A program made the position numbers and the translations under genes. This document shows positions 1-10,900 of a stretch of 64,000 nt of DNA, in pieces (the stretch's first letter is position 1; each line of letters starts with the position of its first letter). The stretch is taken from assembly GCA_907165275.2 (NCBI GenBank), contig OU015677.1:5456001-5520000 (forward strand), in the 5' to 3' direction. The notes under the pieces are model-generated. The model was given only the letters and a program-made list of their open reading frames with translations, had not been told where the DNA came from and did not search any database. The stretch comes from Zygaena filipendulae (lineage: Eukaryota > Arthropoda > Insecta > Lepidoptera > Zygaenidae).

Positions 1-58
1 CGCTACTAGAGGCCAAATTATGGTAAACAGGTGAGCGAAGGTAATGCATTGTCTTTTA

Positions 59-227
59 CTAGCTGTGCCTCGTGGTTTCACAGTAATTTCAGAGCTCCCG
101 CGGAAATTTCTCTGTACCCCTGACAACGTGCATGCCAAATTTCATCCAAATCCGTTCGGCCGTTTTTGCGTGATTAAGTAACAAACATCCAAACATCCAC
201 ACTTCCACATTTATAATATTAGTAGGA
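59..227 (-). mobile_element. Lep1-like Helitron, complete
   Basis: Read on the minus strand it starts TCCTACTAATATTATAAA and ends ...CAGCTAG after a worn 3' hairpin, between A and T as Helitrons insert. Non-autonomous, about 169 bp. Confidence 0.75.
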
Positions 228-237
228 TTACTAACTG

Positions 238-306
238 CCGCACTCAGAGTCGACTTTAGTGATTACTACTCAACTAAGTAATCATTAAAGTCGACTCTGA
301 GTGCGG
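238..306. repeat. Near-perfect 30-bp palindrome
   Basis: Arms at 238-267 and 277-306 (CCGCACTCAGAGTCGACTTT and onward) are inverted copies with one mismatch around a 9-nt loop. It would form a stable hairpin; possibly a short MITE. Confidence 0.9.
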
Positions 307-540
307 CCGTAAGTGCCATAAGGTAGTCCTAAATAAGATCTCCCATTACATGGCTGTGTCCAGTTCAGCTCCAGCTGCCCTCTCTAGATAAAATCCCTAC
401 TTCAGTGCCCAGAGTCCGTTCGTCACAAATAGCAACGTGCAGTTGAAACTTGAAACTGGTTAATAATACAGTCCGTGCCCAAGTTTTATTGCATATCGTC
501 AGACGAGTACAATCAGACTCTTTAATGTGTTGCCAGCAAA

Positions 541-1369
541 ATATACACACCGGCAGAATGGGCCTGTTGACTAATTTTTATTTTTTAGTCCGTCTTGTAG
601 ATTATTAAAAAATATTGGACACGTATTTTTTCTTTTTTTACTTAATCAAAAAATAACGGCGATATATTGTGTTGGAATTTCGCGTGACGTCACTATTCTG
701 ACAGTTTGTATGGCGGTTTTAGCGGTTAGTGACGTCACGACCCCCTCACCCTAAACTTTAATGCACTTTATCTCTGTATATTTTAATTTATTTAAAAAAG
801 CAATAAATACGTGTCTAGTTTTTTTATTTTCTAACTGACGGACTAATTAGAATTTTGATTTTCAAAAGTAGTCAACATCCCTATTAGCGGAAAATAAAAA
901 GGCAGAGTATAGAAATAATAATATATATGTATTAAAACAAATTATTATCAGGCATGAAGTAATAAACTAATATACATCTTTTAACATCGACTTTAAGAAG
1001 TTTTTAGTTAAATTTTATTAAAAGTAATCAAAACAAAAACAAAAATCTCTAGTTTGTGAGAACACAGACAATGTTGCAAATAAAAGTTGAATCATGAAAG
1101 GGAAATACACGTTATTAATCATTCATTTATTTAGTGTTAACATCACAGTACCTAATCTTTAATTTGCAACATTATTTGTGTGCCCACAAATTAGAGAAAA
1201 AGTGTTTTTTTTATTATTATTTTAAATAAAATTTAATAATTTAATTACAAACTTAAGATGTATATTAATTTATTACTTCACGTCTAATTATTATTTGTTT
1301 TAATATATATACGTAATTATTTCTATACTCTGCCTTTTTATGTTCCGCTAATTCTGCCGGTGTGTATAT
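541..1369. mobile_element. Foldback MITE interrupted by a family-A MITE
   Basis: The outer arm ATATACACACCGGCAGAAT (541-559) is inverted at 1351-1369. The arms continue through GGCAGAGTATAGAAATAAT and ACATCTTTTAAC, then TTGTGAGAACACAG and AATGTTGCAAAT, with the centre near 1120. The left arm is split at 560-882 by another element. Confidence 0.85.
560..882 (-). mobile_element. Family-A MITE, copy 1 (nested)
   Basis: About 323 bp with long imperfect TIRs: GGGCCTGTTGACTAATTTTT on the left, and the inverse (TTTTGATTTTCAAAAGTAGT then CAACATCCCT) on the right. Each arm holds TGACGTCA. AT is repeated at both edges. Confidence 0.88.
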
Positions 1370-1784
1370 ATTAGTGCAGGCAGTTATGAAGTTCACCCAA
1401 AAAAAATTTATTAAGCGATGAGCTTCATCACATATGTTCCTTGAGTAATTCTAAGCATTTCTAGTCCGGGAGGCAATAAGAAACGTGAGGCTGGTCGGGG
1501 GGAGGGGTTCAAAGGGGGCCGCTACCCGTCATCTTTAAAAAAAATCAATTTTCGTCCTGGTGGCTACTAGGGCAAGTTTGGTATCATTTTCGTATAAACC
1601 GAAGACGTAGAATTCATTGCTGATATTAGTTTTATTTAGTTTCATAGTAATTTTACAAGAAAAATGAAAAAAGGTGAAAGTCTTGGTTGGAAATTTTTGC
1701 TTTGAGAGCTAATAACTTATATAGTAGTGACAATTTTAATTCAATAATAATAAGCAAGTGCAATCTGTTAGCTATTCGTATTAA

Positions 1785-2032
1785 TCTATACATATATAAA
1801 ATGCTTTGTCCCGAAGTCCTGAATGACTGATGGATCAACGCACAGCCTAAACCGCTGATCGTAGAGACCTGAAACATGGAGGGTGTGTTCTTTGCATGTC
1901 ACAGGCATCCGATAAGAAGGGATTTTTGAAAATTCAACCCCTAAACGGATGAAAGGGGGTCGCAAAGTTTGTATGGAACAATTCCGCGGGAAATTCGAAA
2001 TTATCGCGGGTGAAACCGCGCGGGACAGCTAG
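1785..2032 (+). mobile_element. Helitron-like element, variant 2
   Basis: It starts TCTATACATATATAAAATGC and ends ATCGCGGGTGAAACCGCG then GGACAGCTAG. The middle (CGCACAGCCTAAACCGCTGA) is shared with 39583-39817, so it is a separate subfamily with the common 3' end. Confidence 0.75.
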
Positions 2033-2613
2033 TTATTATATAGAACGCTTTTCCCAATCACCCGTTTCTATGTATTTTTGTTTGTCCTTTCGCATAATTG
2101 GTTGTCTGGAAGAGATCGCAACTATGCGATAAGACCGCCATTTGCTTTCTCATTTTCTTTAGGCACTGCAATATTGTTATTTTATGTGCTATAAAGGATT
2201 AAATAAACAAATAAATAAAATATATCGGAAGTCGACTGTACTTCCCGAGACGTCCCGTAGCCGGCTGCATTTTTCGCAGAATGTACCTGCTTTAGTTTGA
2301 ACAATAAGAATGAGATAGACTTACAGCGCTCCCTAGCGCTGTCTCTTTCCCTCCGCTTGCGTAGGTAGTCGAAATTTCCGCTGCCCGGTATTGCTAGAGT
2401 GAAAAATTGAACGGCCATATTTTTATGTAAGTAAAGGAATAGGCAACACAAAACGCTTTCACGTAATTGCTTGTGTGCACTTCATTGCAATGCGGCTAGG
2501 GTGGCATTGCAGCGTATGTACTAGACACTTATAGAGGGTAGAGGAGGTCCTCAAGGCAAACATGTAGAAGGAGGATGACCGAGGAGATAAGAATTAATCC
2601 TTAATTGGACATA

Positions 2614-2834
2614 GATAAGCAATAGTGTGTTAACCCACACTGGAGAAATTTTGAGCAAATCGTGTTTTAAAAGTATAGCGCCATTTTGTGTCAACATTTT
2701 TTATATTAAATATTTAGTTACATATTTAAGCAGTGTAATAAGGTAAACACATAATTAAAAAACGTTCCCTAACTCTCAATAAATCGTTCTGAATCAATAA
2801 CTTAAGTTTGTGGGTTAACATGTTATTGCTTATC
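2614..2834. mobile_element. MITE with GATAAGCAATAGTGTGTTAA ends, copy 1
   Basis: The left end GATAAGCAATAGTGTGTTAA (then CCCAC) is inverted at the right end (GTGGGTTAAC then ATGTTATTGCTTATC). About 221 bp. A second copy follows after about 35 bp. Confidence 0.8.
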
Positions 2835-2869
2835 AGGTGGTGTGTGTTATGTGTACTGTACTGGACATA

Positions 2870-3380
2870 GATAAGCAATAGTGTGTTAACCCACACTGGA
2901 GAAACTGAGTGAATCGTGTTTTAAAATTTTCGCGGCCATTTTGTATGAACATTTTTTTATGTTTAACATTTTGCTGGTATTTAAACAATGTAATAGGTAA
3001 ACGCATAATTAAAAAACGTTCTATAATACCTACTAATATTATAAATGCGAAAGTAACTCTGTCTGTCTGTCTGTCTGTTACGCTTTCACGCCTTAACGGC
3101 TCAACCGATCATCATGTAATTTTCCCTCGGTAGACTTAATTCACCTGGAGTAAATCACCTGGGTGCATTAAGACTTTGTGAATTAAGCACAGATTCCAAT
3201 AAAGCCCTCGGTATTACACACGTTTCAGAGATACAGAGAAGGACATAGGTTTTTTATTATCCCGGAATTCCTGCAAGAACTCCGAAATTTCTGCGAGTGA
3301 AATCGCGGGACCAAGCCAGTTCTGAATAAAGCGTTCAAATCAATAACTTAATTTAGTGGGTTAACGTGTTATTGCTTATC
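2870..3380. mobile_element. MITE with GATAAGC ends, copy 2, split by a Helitron
   Basis: Same ends as the copy at 2614. The interior is cut by a Lep1-like element at about 3029-3322, which itself carries a 72-bp insert. Confidence 0.8.
3029..3322 (+). mobile_element. Lep1-like Helitron inside a MITE
   Basis: CTACTAATATTATAAATGCG and a (GTCT)n run at the 5' side; a GCGAGTGAAATCGCGG hairpin near the 3' end, with CTAG decayed to CCAG. An insert at 3133-3204 is flanked by CCCTCGGTA. Confidence 0.72.
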
Positions 3381-3388
3381 GGCATCCA

Positions 3389-3594
3389 GCTATACTGTTC
3401 CCTGCGGTTTCACGCGCATAATTTCGGAGGTCTCGCGGGAATTCCGGGATAAAAGTACCCCATTTCCTTGTACCCCTGACAAGGTGTATGCAAAATTTCA
3501 CGACTGGCTAAGCACTTAAGGCATAAAAGCGTAATAAACAAACAAACAAACACATTCGCATTTGTATGTAAACGTATTAGTAAGGATACCTAAT
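3389..3594 (-). mobile_element. Lep1-like Helitron, degraded
   Basis: CCTGCGGTTTCACGCGCATA, TACCCCTGACAAGGTGTATG and a CATTTGTATG...TTAGTAAGGAT end give an eroded minus-strand copy. Confidence 0.6.
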
Positions 3595-4485
3595 ATGTAC
3601 TGCCAAAAAACGAGTGTCTGTCAGTGCGTAGTTTATACTCCTGCGTGTTAACTTGATGTTATCATATCGTTCATATATCAAAGTCCCTTGGGAAGTAGGG
3701 TGACTGCGTTTTCTCACGGACTGTACCACTTTTGATCTAACCTCTAAATTACGTATAGAGTGAAAGAGGAAATAACCCTTTTGCGTTTAATAAAGATTCC
3801 TAAACAATGGATTTATTAAGCTCAATGGGCTTTCCTTGTGGAATATGAAACAGATTTTATTACTAACGGATTTAGTGTTCAAAATTTTCTCGCATTTTAC
3901 CCACTCTAATGACATTAAAAAATTGCACTAGTACAATTAATTGAATTGTTAATTGAACTACTGAGAATAGAGGATGGGATGTGAACAGGTAGGGAAAGGT
4001 AATGCCGATCCAAGGTTTCCATGGCAACGAGTAACCTAAAAAGTATTTTCTTTTTTGCAATATGCATGCAATATTGCATGAAATTGCTTCGAAAATAGTC
4101 TCTTAGAAAATGCACTTTCTTGAAATATGAGAGACAAGTAAGTCTCTGATGAATGAGATAGATTGGTATTCTATTATATCAATTTCTATCTGGTAGATTA
4201 ATAATTAGCTTCGGTATTATGACTACAATGTTTAAATCATAAAATTTAGTAGACGCAGAACCACACTCACCGCACGCAGAGGCATAAAATATAAAGAACG
4301 GTGGAAACTGCTTACTACGTCTCTGGCACGTTCCACGCACACATATACGTATTTTTACGCTCCAATTTCGAATGGAACATTGGATGAAACTAACACTGCA
4401 CTTGCTTTCTCTATGGTTTAAATGTACCTTGGTTTCGAAGAGTTAGGTATCACTAATGTTATAAATAATAACTTTAAACCATTAA
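3595..4485. other. Stretch with no recognised feature
   Basis: AT-rich DNA with short chance reading frames in both directions. I see no repeat match, splice-bounded frame or inverted repeat that stands out. Confidence 0.4.
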
Positions 4486-4489
4486 ACTG

Positions 4490-4640
4490 ACAGCGTGCTA
4501 CTGGAGTGTTTGTTGTGCAGCTTCTTCTCTTCAGCCATAGCACTAGGAAGCTATGAAGGGTGGATATTTTACTTTATTGACGTCAAAAAGAGCCACATTA
4601 TGGGTTAAATTTGAATAAATTATTTGACTTTGACTTTGAC
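4490..4640 (+). mobile_element. 3' end of a LINE or SINE with TTTGAC tail
   Basis: GCTACTGGAGTGTTTGTTGTG through TTATTGACGTCAAA to TGACTTTGACTTTGACTT. A related tail lies at 46315-46420, which marks a 5'-truncated retroelement family. Confidence 0.55.
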
Positions 4641-5212
4641 TTAGCATGGTCACCCTACACTTTCCGCATAGAGGTTACTTTAATCGCTAAATGGCCATGT
4701 TATTGCCGCGTCACTGGCAACTTTTATGACGATTCCGTTTTCGTGAGCACCGAACATAAAAGAAATTTTCCTCTCAATTTTTATTTTATACGTAAATAAA
4801 AATTATTCTACAGTAAACGGTTTATACAATTATACTAAATTATATGATCTAAACTAACGTGTACAATAAAGAGATAGTAAAAAAAAATACCTTTTAATAT
4901 TCACTCGCTAAATAGGTTAGGTTACTTTAGAAGGTTGAGCTTTATATTAAACATATCCAGATAGAATTGGATCTTAAAAACGTGACTAAAGCCCTTTTTG
5001 TTAGTCAGATATTTAATAGTAACTTTGATTTAAACTATGTAAATGACATGCAGCAGGATGCCACGTGACTCTACCAAATTTCGACCAGGGTTTAGTCGAC
5101 GCTTTCATTTCCATATATACGTATCTGTTCATCTAGATATGTAAATAATGAAAGATATTAATTATGACTCTTACGGGAATAAAACCAGCACCACCCGCTC
5201 TAGAAATCTAAT

Positions 5213-5248
5213 AAACACATATTGCAGCGAATGCCGCAATATGTGTTT
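5213..5248. repeat. 13-bp perfect hairpin
   Basis: AAACACATATTGC (5213-5225) is inverted at 5236-5248 with a 10-nt loop. Function unknown. Confidence 0.7.
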
Positions 5249-5589
5249 AGCGAAGTTCGTCACTCGTGAAATTGTTTTTTTTTAGTAGGTTTTGCTGTAG
5301 AGTTAGCTTTTAATAAATAAATAATTAATCAAGCGACTGCCACGCCGTCGCTAATGCAGAGCTCCTGTCGCTACCGCAATAATTAAGGTCTGCAGGTCAC
5401 CTCCTGAACTTGGGTCAGGTATCCAAGCCTGCACCCACCTAAAGGCCAGCAACATTAGCGCTAAACCGATAGCTTTTAAGTTTTAAATTGTTATAATTGC
5501 ATTGTAAAGTTATAATTGTTTTAATGTTCATCCGTCAGGAGAATCAGGGGGATAAAAAATAATGCGCTCCAGTTGCATCGTTTATAGCA

Positions 5590-5665
5590 TATGGTTGTCC
5601 CCCGCGGTTTCACTCGCGGTAATTTCGGAGTTCCCGTGGGAATCTCGAGATAAAAATTACTCTAT
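5590..5665 (-). mobile_element. Lep1-like Helitron 3' fragment
   Basis: CCCCCGCGGTTTCACTCGCG, then GGAGTTCCCGTGGGAATC, matches the 3' end of the family. A C-rich run (about 5738-5770) follows. Confidence 0.6.
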
Positions 5666-6456
5666 GTCACTTAAGGCCACCGTAGCTTCCTATAAGTCTA
5701 AGAATTTTCAAAATCAGTTCAGTACAGTAGATCCAGTACCCCCCCACCCCACCCCCCCCCTCTCCCCCACAAACTCACAAACTCAAGATTTTAACAATTT
5801 TTGGAAAACTATTTTAAAATTTATTTAAACAGACCAGACAACAAAACAGACATTTCGATCCCTACATCAGGCTAAAAATGTATGCGATGAACAAAATAAA
5901 TGTGTTTATTATAAAAACAAAAGTAGGTACCTATTTGAAAAAAATAAAATAAAATAATATCAGTGGTTTGATACCTATAGTCAAAGATATTAAAAGAGAA
6001 CAGATAGACAACACGCTCGGCCGCTAAGATTTCCCCTTGAACCACGCAGCGGTCAAATGATCTTATGCTAACAAAATGCCGTTGGCTAGCAGAGATTATT
6101 GTCTAATGTCTATAGCTACCACTTGATGAAAAGCGATGTGATTGGCTATTTGAAATGTACTTTGTGGTGACTGGTATTTGTTTGCGTCGCAACGATGTGA
6201 TTGGTTTTTATTTTGATCATTCCCCACGCAAAAATTGGTTGACGTGGAATGCATAGTAAAAGTTTGTATTGTTCGTCTATTCCCTTATAATGTCTTTGCC
6301 TATAGTATAAGCTCTGTTTAGTATGGGACCCAGTGGGGTGCTGTGTGTAAAAATAGTAAACAAAGATTTCTTTTTAAATCAAATATCAGAAATATGATTT
6401 TTATAGCGGGTGGAGGTAGTTTTACTTATTTAAATGCGCTAGGTGACAAATTGTTT

Positions 6457-6843
6457 TCAACCATGTTTTATAGTTGTATATTTCTTAGCCTCCTCGAGAG
6501 CTCTATAGTAAATGTCTTGCAGATTCCTCATAGTTTTCTTGTTCCCATCGCTGCCATCTTTTCCGCCATTTGCAATCTGCGCGCCGCCATCTTTGATAAT
6601 TGGGTTTCCGTTGCGTTCAAACACATTCCGATTTGGCTCAGTCGCATCGTGCAGCCCCTCAAAATTACTGGCGGTCGATTTTGTATGTTTTCTATTGAAA
6701 TTCCTGATAAACTTATGCAGTTTTCTTTTGAAACGACGTCCAGGAAACCTGGGTTTTGTATTGAGATGATGCCTTTCACTATTGCTCTGGAATGCCCTTC
6801 TAAATCTTGATGGGTATTCCGTTCTTGTCAGCAGGTTTTGAAT
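6457..6843 (-). CDS. exon 23 (last exon) of the large membrane-protein gene
   Basis: The acceptor TTTTTCAG is followed by 128 codons to a TGA. The start is strongly basic (FRR, GRRFKRK, NRKHTK), then comes a glycine- and asparagine-rich part ending KKYTTIKHG. A minus-strand AATAAA near 6207 is the first plausible poly(A) signal I see. Confidence 0.75.
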   Translation of the reverse strand: MQNLLTRTEYPSRFRRAFQSNSERHHLNTKPRFPGRRFKRKLHKFIRNFNRKHTKSTASNFEGLHDATEPNRNVFERNGNPIIKDGGAQIANGGKDGSDGNKKTMRNLQDIYYRALEEAKKYTTIKHG

Positions 6844-7936
6844 CTGAAAAATAAATGAAAAGTGGTTCAAAATTGTTTCTTTTGCTACTGCTCCACCATG
6901 CGTTAGCGTTAACGTTGATGTTAATGTCCAACTACGCGTTAATTAAGGCATTAAAATACGTGTTGGCTACATTAGTATGCAACGTGCCGTTAAGCGTTAA
7001 TTTCTAGTGAAATAACGCGTTAACATAAAATGGTGGTCGAAGCTTCAAACAGCTGTTTTTTTGCAATGGCGGTAGAAGCAGCTGTAATTTTAGACCAATC
7101 CAATGTCGTATTTTTATTGTTCCCGCCAAAACAAAGTAAATACGGTCTTGCCAACAAATGAGAAGGCGTTAATGTAGCCAACACCGCTTAATGCGCTAAA
7201 TAACGCGCTAAAACCCTTTGATGTGTCCAAAAAACCGACACCCGAGCTAATCCGTTAACGCGTCAATCCGTTAATCCGTTAACGCGTTAAAATGTTGGCT
7301 ACATCTACGTGATGCCTTATTTAGCTCACTAATTAACGCGTTAACACGCAGGTGGAGCAGTAGCATTAGAAAGTAAACACGATCATCAAAAGTAGGTACC
7401 AACTATTTTTTATCGATCAACTTACGTCGTATTCGTTATACGAAGCCAGTTGCTTGTGAAGGAATTCCAGTTGATTCTCGAGATATTCTTTAACTCCCAC
7501 CATTTTGTTCTGAAAATAGTAAGGATCTGTTCAGGCGTTTTTTATGTCATAGAGGGTAAACGGGCAAGAGATACGGTGATGGTAAGTGATTATCGCCGCC
7601 CGTGGACACCTGCAACACCAGAAGGCATGCAGGTGCGTTGCCGACCTGGAATGGGGATGGGAACTGGCTTTCAAGTGGGGCTGCCGGAACACACCGTCAG
7701 GTGCTTGGCGACAGATTTGCAACTCGAAGGTGGTAGCTAGCCAGCCGGGCACTAGAGAGCCCTACCACCATGCTATGGTTTCCTCAAGATGTTTTCCTTC
7801 ACCGGCAGCTCAAGCTCTTTGTTAGGGTTTGAACCTACGTTTGATCCGAACGCACCAACCAATCGCTGTATCGTTAAGGCGTGAAAGCATAACAAACAAA
7901 CAAAAAAAAACTCACTTTTGCATTTATAATAGGACG

Positions 7937-7988
<52 letters not shown>

Positions 7989-10900
7989 GTGCGCGCGCGC
8001 CCGTGTGAGTAGGCATGTGTTTCGAACCTTGTCTTCATCGCTCATCTCATCGTACTGCTGCATCAAGTCCTGCACGGCGCTGATGGTGCCCAGACAGTCG
8101 GACCTGGAGTCGTGGACCTCCTCGCTCTCGCTCGCAGGCGTTGGGACTACATCCAGTAGACGATCAGCTGGACTATCTGAAACCCAACAGGGATGTGATC
8201 GGCGTATGAAAATCAAAATTCATTTTAGTCCGTCACTACTCACTTGGATAATAAAAAAGCCGATTATGATAAAAACAAATTGTCAGCTGAGATTAAAAAA
8301 ATCAATCTCCTTAGCAGGGAATGGAATCCGTTGATTTGGTAAAAAACATCTTTATAGGTACCTTCATATTAATTAATTGTTCCATCCCAAAAGTGTCGCT
8401 TATAAGGGTTAAGAAACGGTGATTAAGAGGAATTCGAAACTTGATTGAATTAAATCTCTACTAATATTATAATTATGGGAAAGTAACTCTGTCTGTCTGT
8501 CTGTCTGTCTGTCATGCTTTCACGCCTTAATGGCTCAAGCGATCGTCACGAAACTTTGCATACACGTTGTCAGGGGTACAGAGAAGGACATAAGGTACCT
8601 ACTTTTATCCCGAAAGTCCCTCGGGAACTCAATATTGGAAAACAATTTCATAATGGCACAATCCTAATGTTTTTTTCGGTGTTATTTTTCTTCCATCAGC
8701 CATCAATTTCTCTCGCATGCGTCATTGTCTTTTCAAAATTTAAATATTATTTGACATAATCTAGAAAAAAGTTCCCAAAGAATACCTTTTTTCATCCCAT
8801 ACTCAGTCCCCACAACAAAAGGATCGTCATGCAGCTTGATATTCAACTTGCCACCGGCGGAGGATTCTTCTTTACTGGGCGAAGTCAGCCATTGCAGGAA
8901 GTCGCGTAAATCTGATGGCAATTCTAATGAGATAATGAATACCAAAATTACTTAAATGAATTGAATTGGGTATTTTCCAGGGTATGAAATGCAAAATTCT
9001 AATTATTCCGTCAGTAAGAAAATAAAAAAAATAATAGACACGTATTTTTTTGCTTTTTCAAATTAAACATAGATAAAGCGCATTAAAGTTTAGAGTGGGG
9101 GACTCGTGACGTCATTATTCAGGATAAGCCGCCACACAAACTGCACCGGGTTGTGACGTCACGCGAAATTTTAACTCAATGTATCGCCGTTATTTTTGGA
9201 TTACGTAAAAAAAGAAAAAAAATACGTGTCCAATATTTTTTATCTACACGACAGACTAAAAACAAAATTTTGTCAAGTAGCCAATAAAACTCAGATAGTA
9301 ATAGAAATATTCAAGTATGCCTTTTAGTCGCTTCATGGTCAAAAGAGGTATAGTATAGGTCTTTATAGTTCTGAGTTCTAAATTCAGTGCTTTTTTGAGT
9401 TTAAACTTAAATTTTATTTATTTCTGGCACTGCTAGCAAGTTTTCCAGCGAAAAATTTCTCCTCGCTGACTCATTCACGTTCAACCAAAACTGGTAACCA
9501 CAAAACAAAGATTTTTTAAAGAGAGTTTTTAAAAAAGAACAACATAAGCAGATAAAACATCGACGTAAAGAAACACGTATTTCAAGTTTGTTTTACGGAA
9601 AAAGTCGAGTACCGGAGTGAAAATCCGGCCAAACTTCGGCTAGTTAGTGATAATATGACTCACGCAGACACGTCCTCTGTTGGACTTGGAAGTCCACTAC
9701 GTCTGTCATCAACCTGACCAGCTGCTGCATCAGGGACGTCGCCATCTCATCTTGCTTATGGTCTTCACGGACTATACAAAAAAACAATAAATAATACAAT
9801 ATTAATAAGTCTCAATGCAACATTAGCGATTGCAATAATCCGATTGCGAGTAGATTTCGGGAATCTGGTATTCTATGAAACAAAACTTAAATTAATAGCA
9901 CAGATAATAATTTTTTAAATAATTATTATAAGTACTGTAATAGATTCGAAATTCAAATCATTTTTTTTTTTTCTATCTTCTTATATCTTCTAATTTCTTT
10001 TTTGTATGAAATATTTTAGAAATGATTTATTACAGTGGGTATCGCAGAATTTTTAACTGTAAAGACCTAATAAACAATACTCAAACTGGATACACTCCCG
10101 AATCATAGTATGTCTTCTTCATTTTCCAGTGCAATAAGCGAGACAGACAATATCATGGGGTGATCGACTCTTGAGCAGCTACAAGATATAAGCTATGTGA
10201 TAATTAATTACTTACGCTGCAAACTTCTTGTTTTTTGCACTGCCTGAGCTGCTTGCTTACATGTTTCCTTCATCACAGAACGCATGTAGGCAAAGGTGGA
10301 AGTTTTCGGGTCTTCGGATTCTTCCTAGATGGTATAAGAAGGAGATAGGTTTGTGATAAGCCCAATGTTGAAATTCAGTGGCTTGGACTTCCATCGGTAT
10401 GGATTTTTTCTAATGTTTTTATTTTTTCTAATGTTTTTAATATGAATGTCAGTGTCGATTTGAAAGGGCTTTGCGGTAAAGGATTAAGTAAAGAAACGTC
10501 AAAAGGGTGTGTGTGCATGCGAAATCCCACGGTGCGTACAGACTATATAACAAAACATGTTGTCGTATAACATGTTCAGATAATGTGGACCCAGAATGTT
10601 ATATAACGTGTTATATAACTTAATCACGTTGGCTTTTTTTTGTTATTTAAACGAAAACATTGTTATATTACATTGTTATTCTAATATGTACACTTTTGTT
10701 ATATATCACAAGTTATCTACCATGTTACATAGTCTGTACGCACCGCAAGGCCCTGTCCTCACTCCACTGGGCCCTCAAGGGAGACTATTGTTCACATATC
10801 TTAAGAATAAGAGCAAGCTGATATCCCAAAAGCGATAAGAGCTAATTTTGCAAGTTGAAGAAAAAAGTTCATCAATCAATCAGGATCATTCAAGGTAGGA

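Noticed and set aside
6343..6810. 155-aa plus-strand frame
   Set aside because: It is the antisense shadow of the last exon of the minus-strand gene.
7773..8334. Long frames through the GT tract
   Set aside because: The VCVCVC / HTHTHT part is the microsatellite; only 8028-8176 on the minus strand is accepted as coding.
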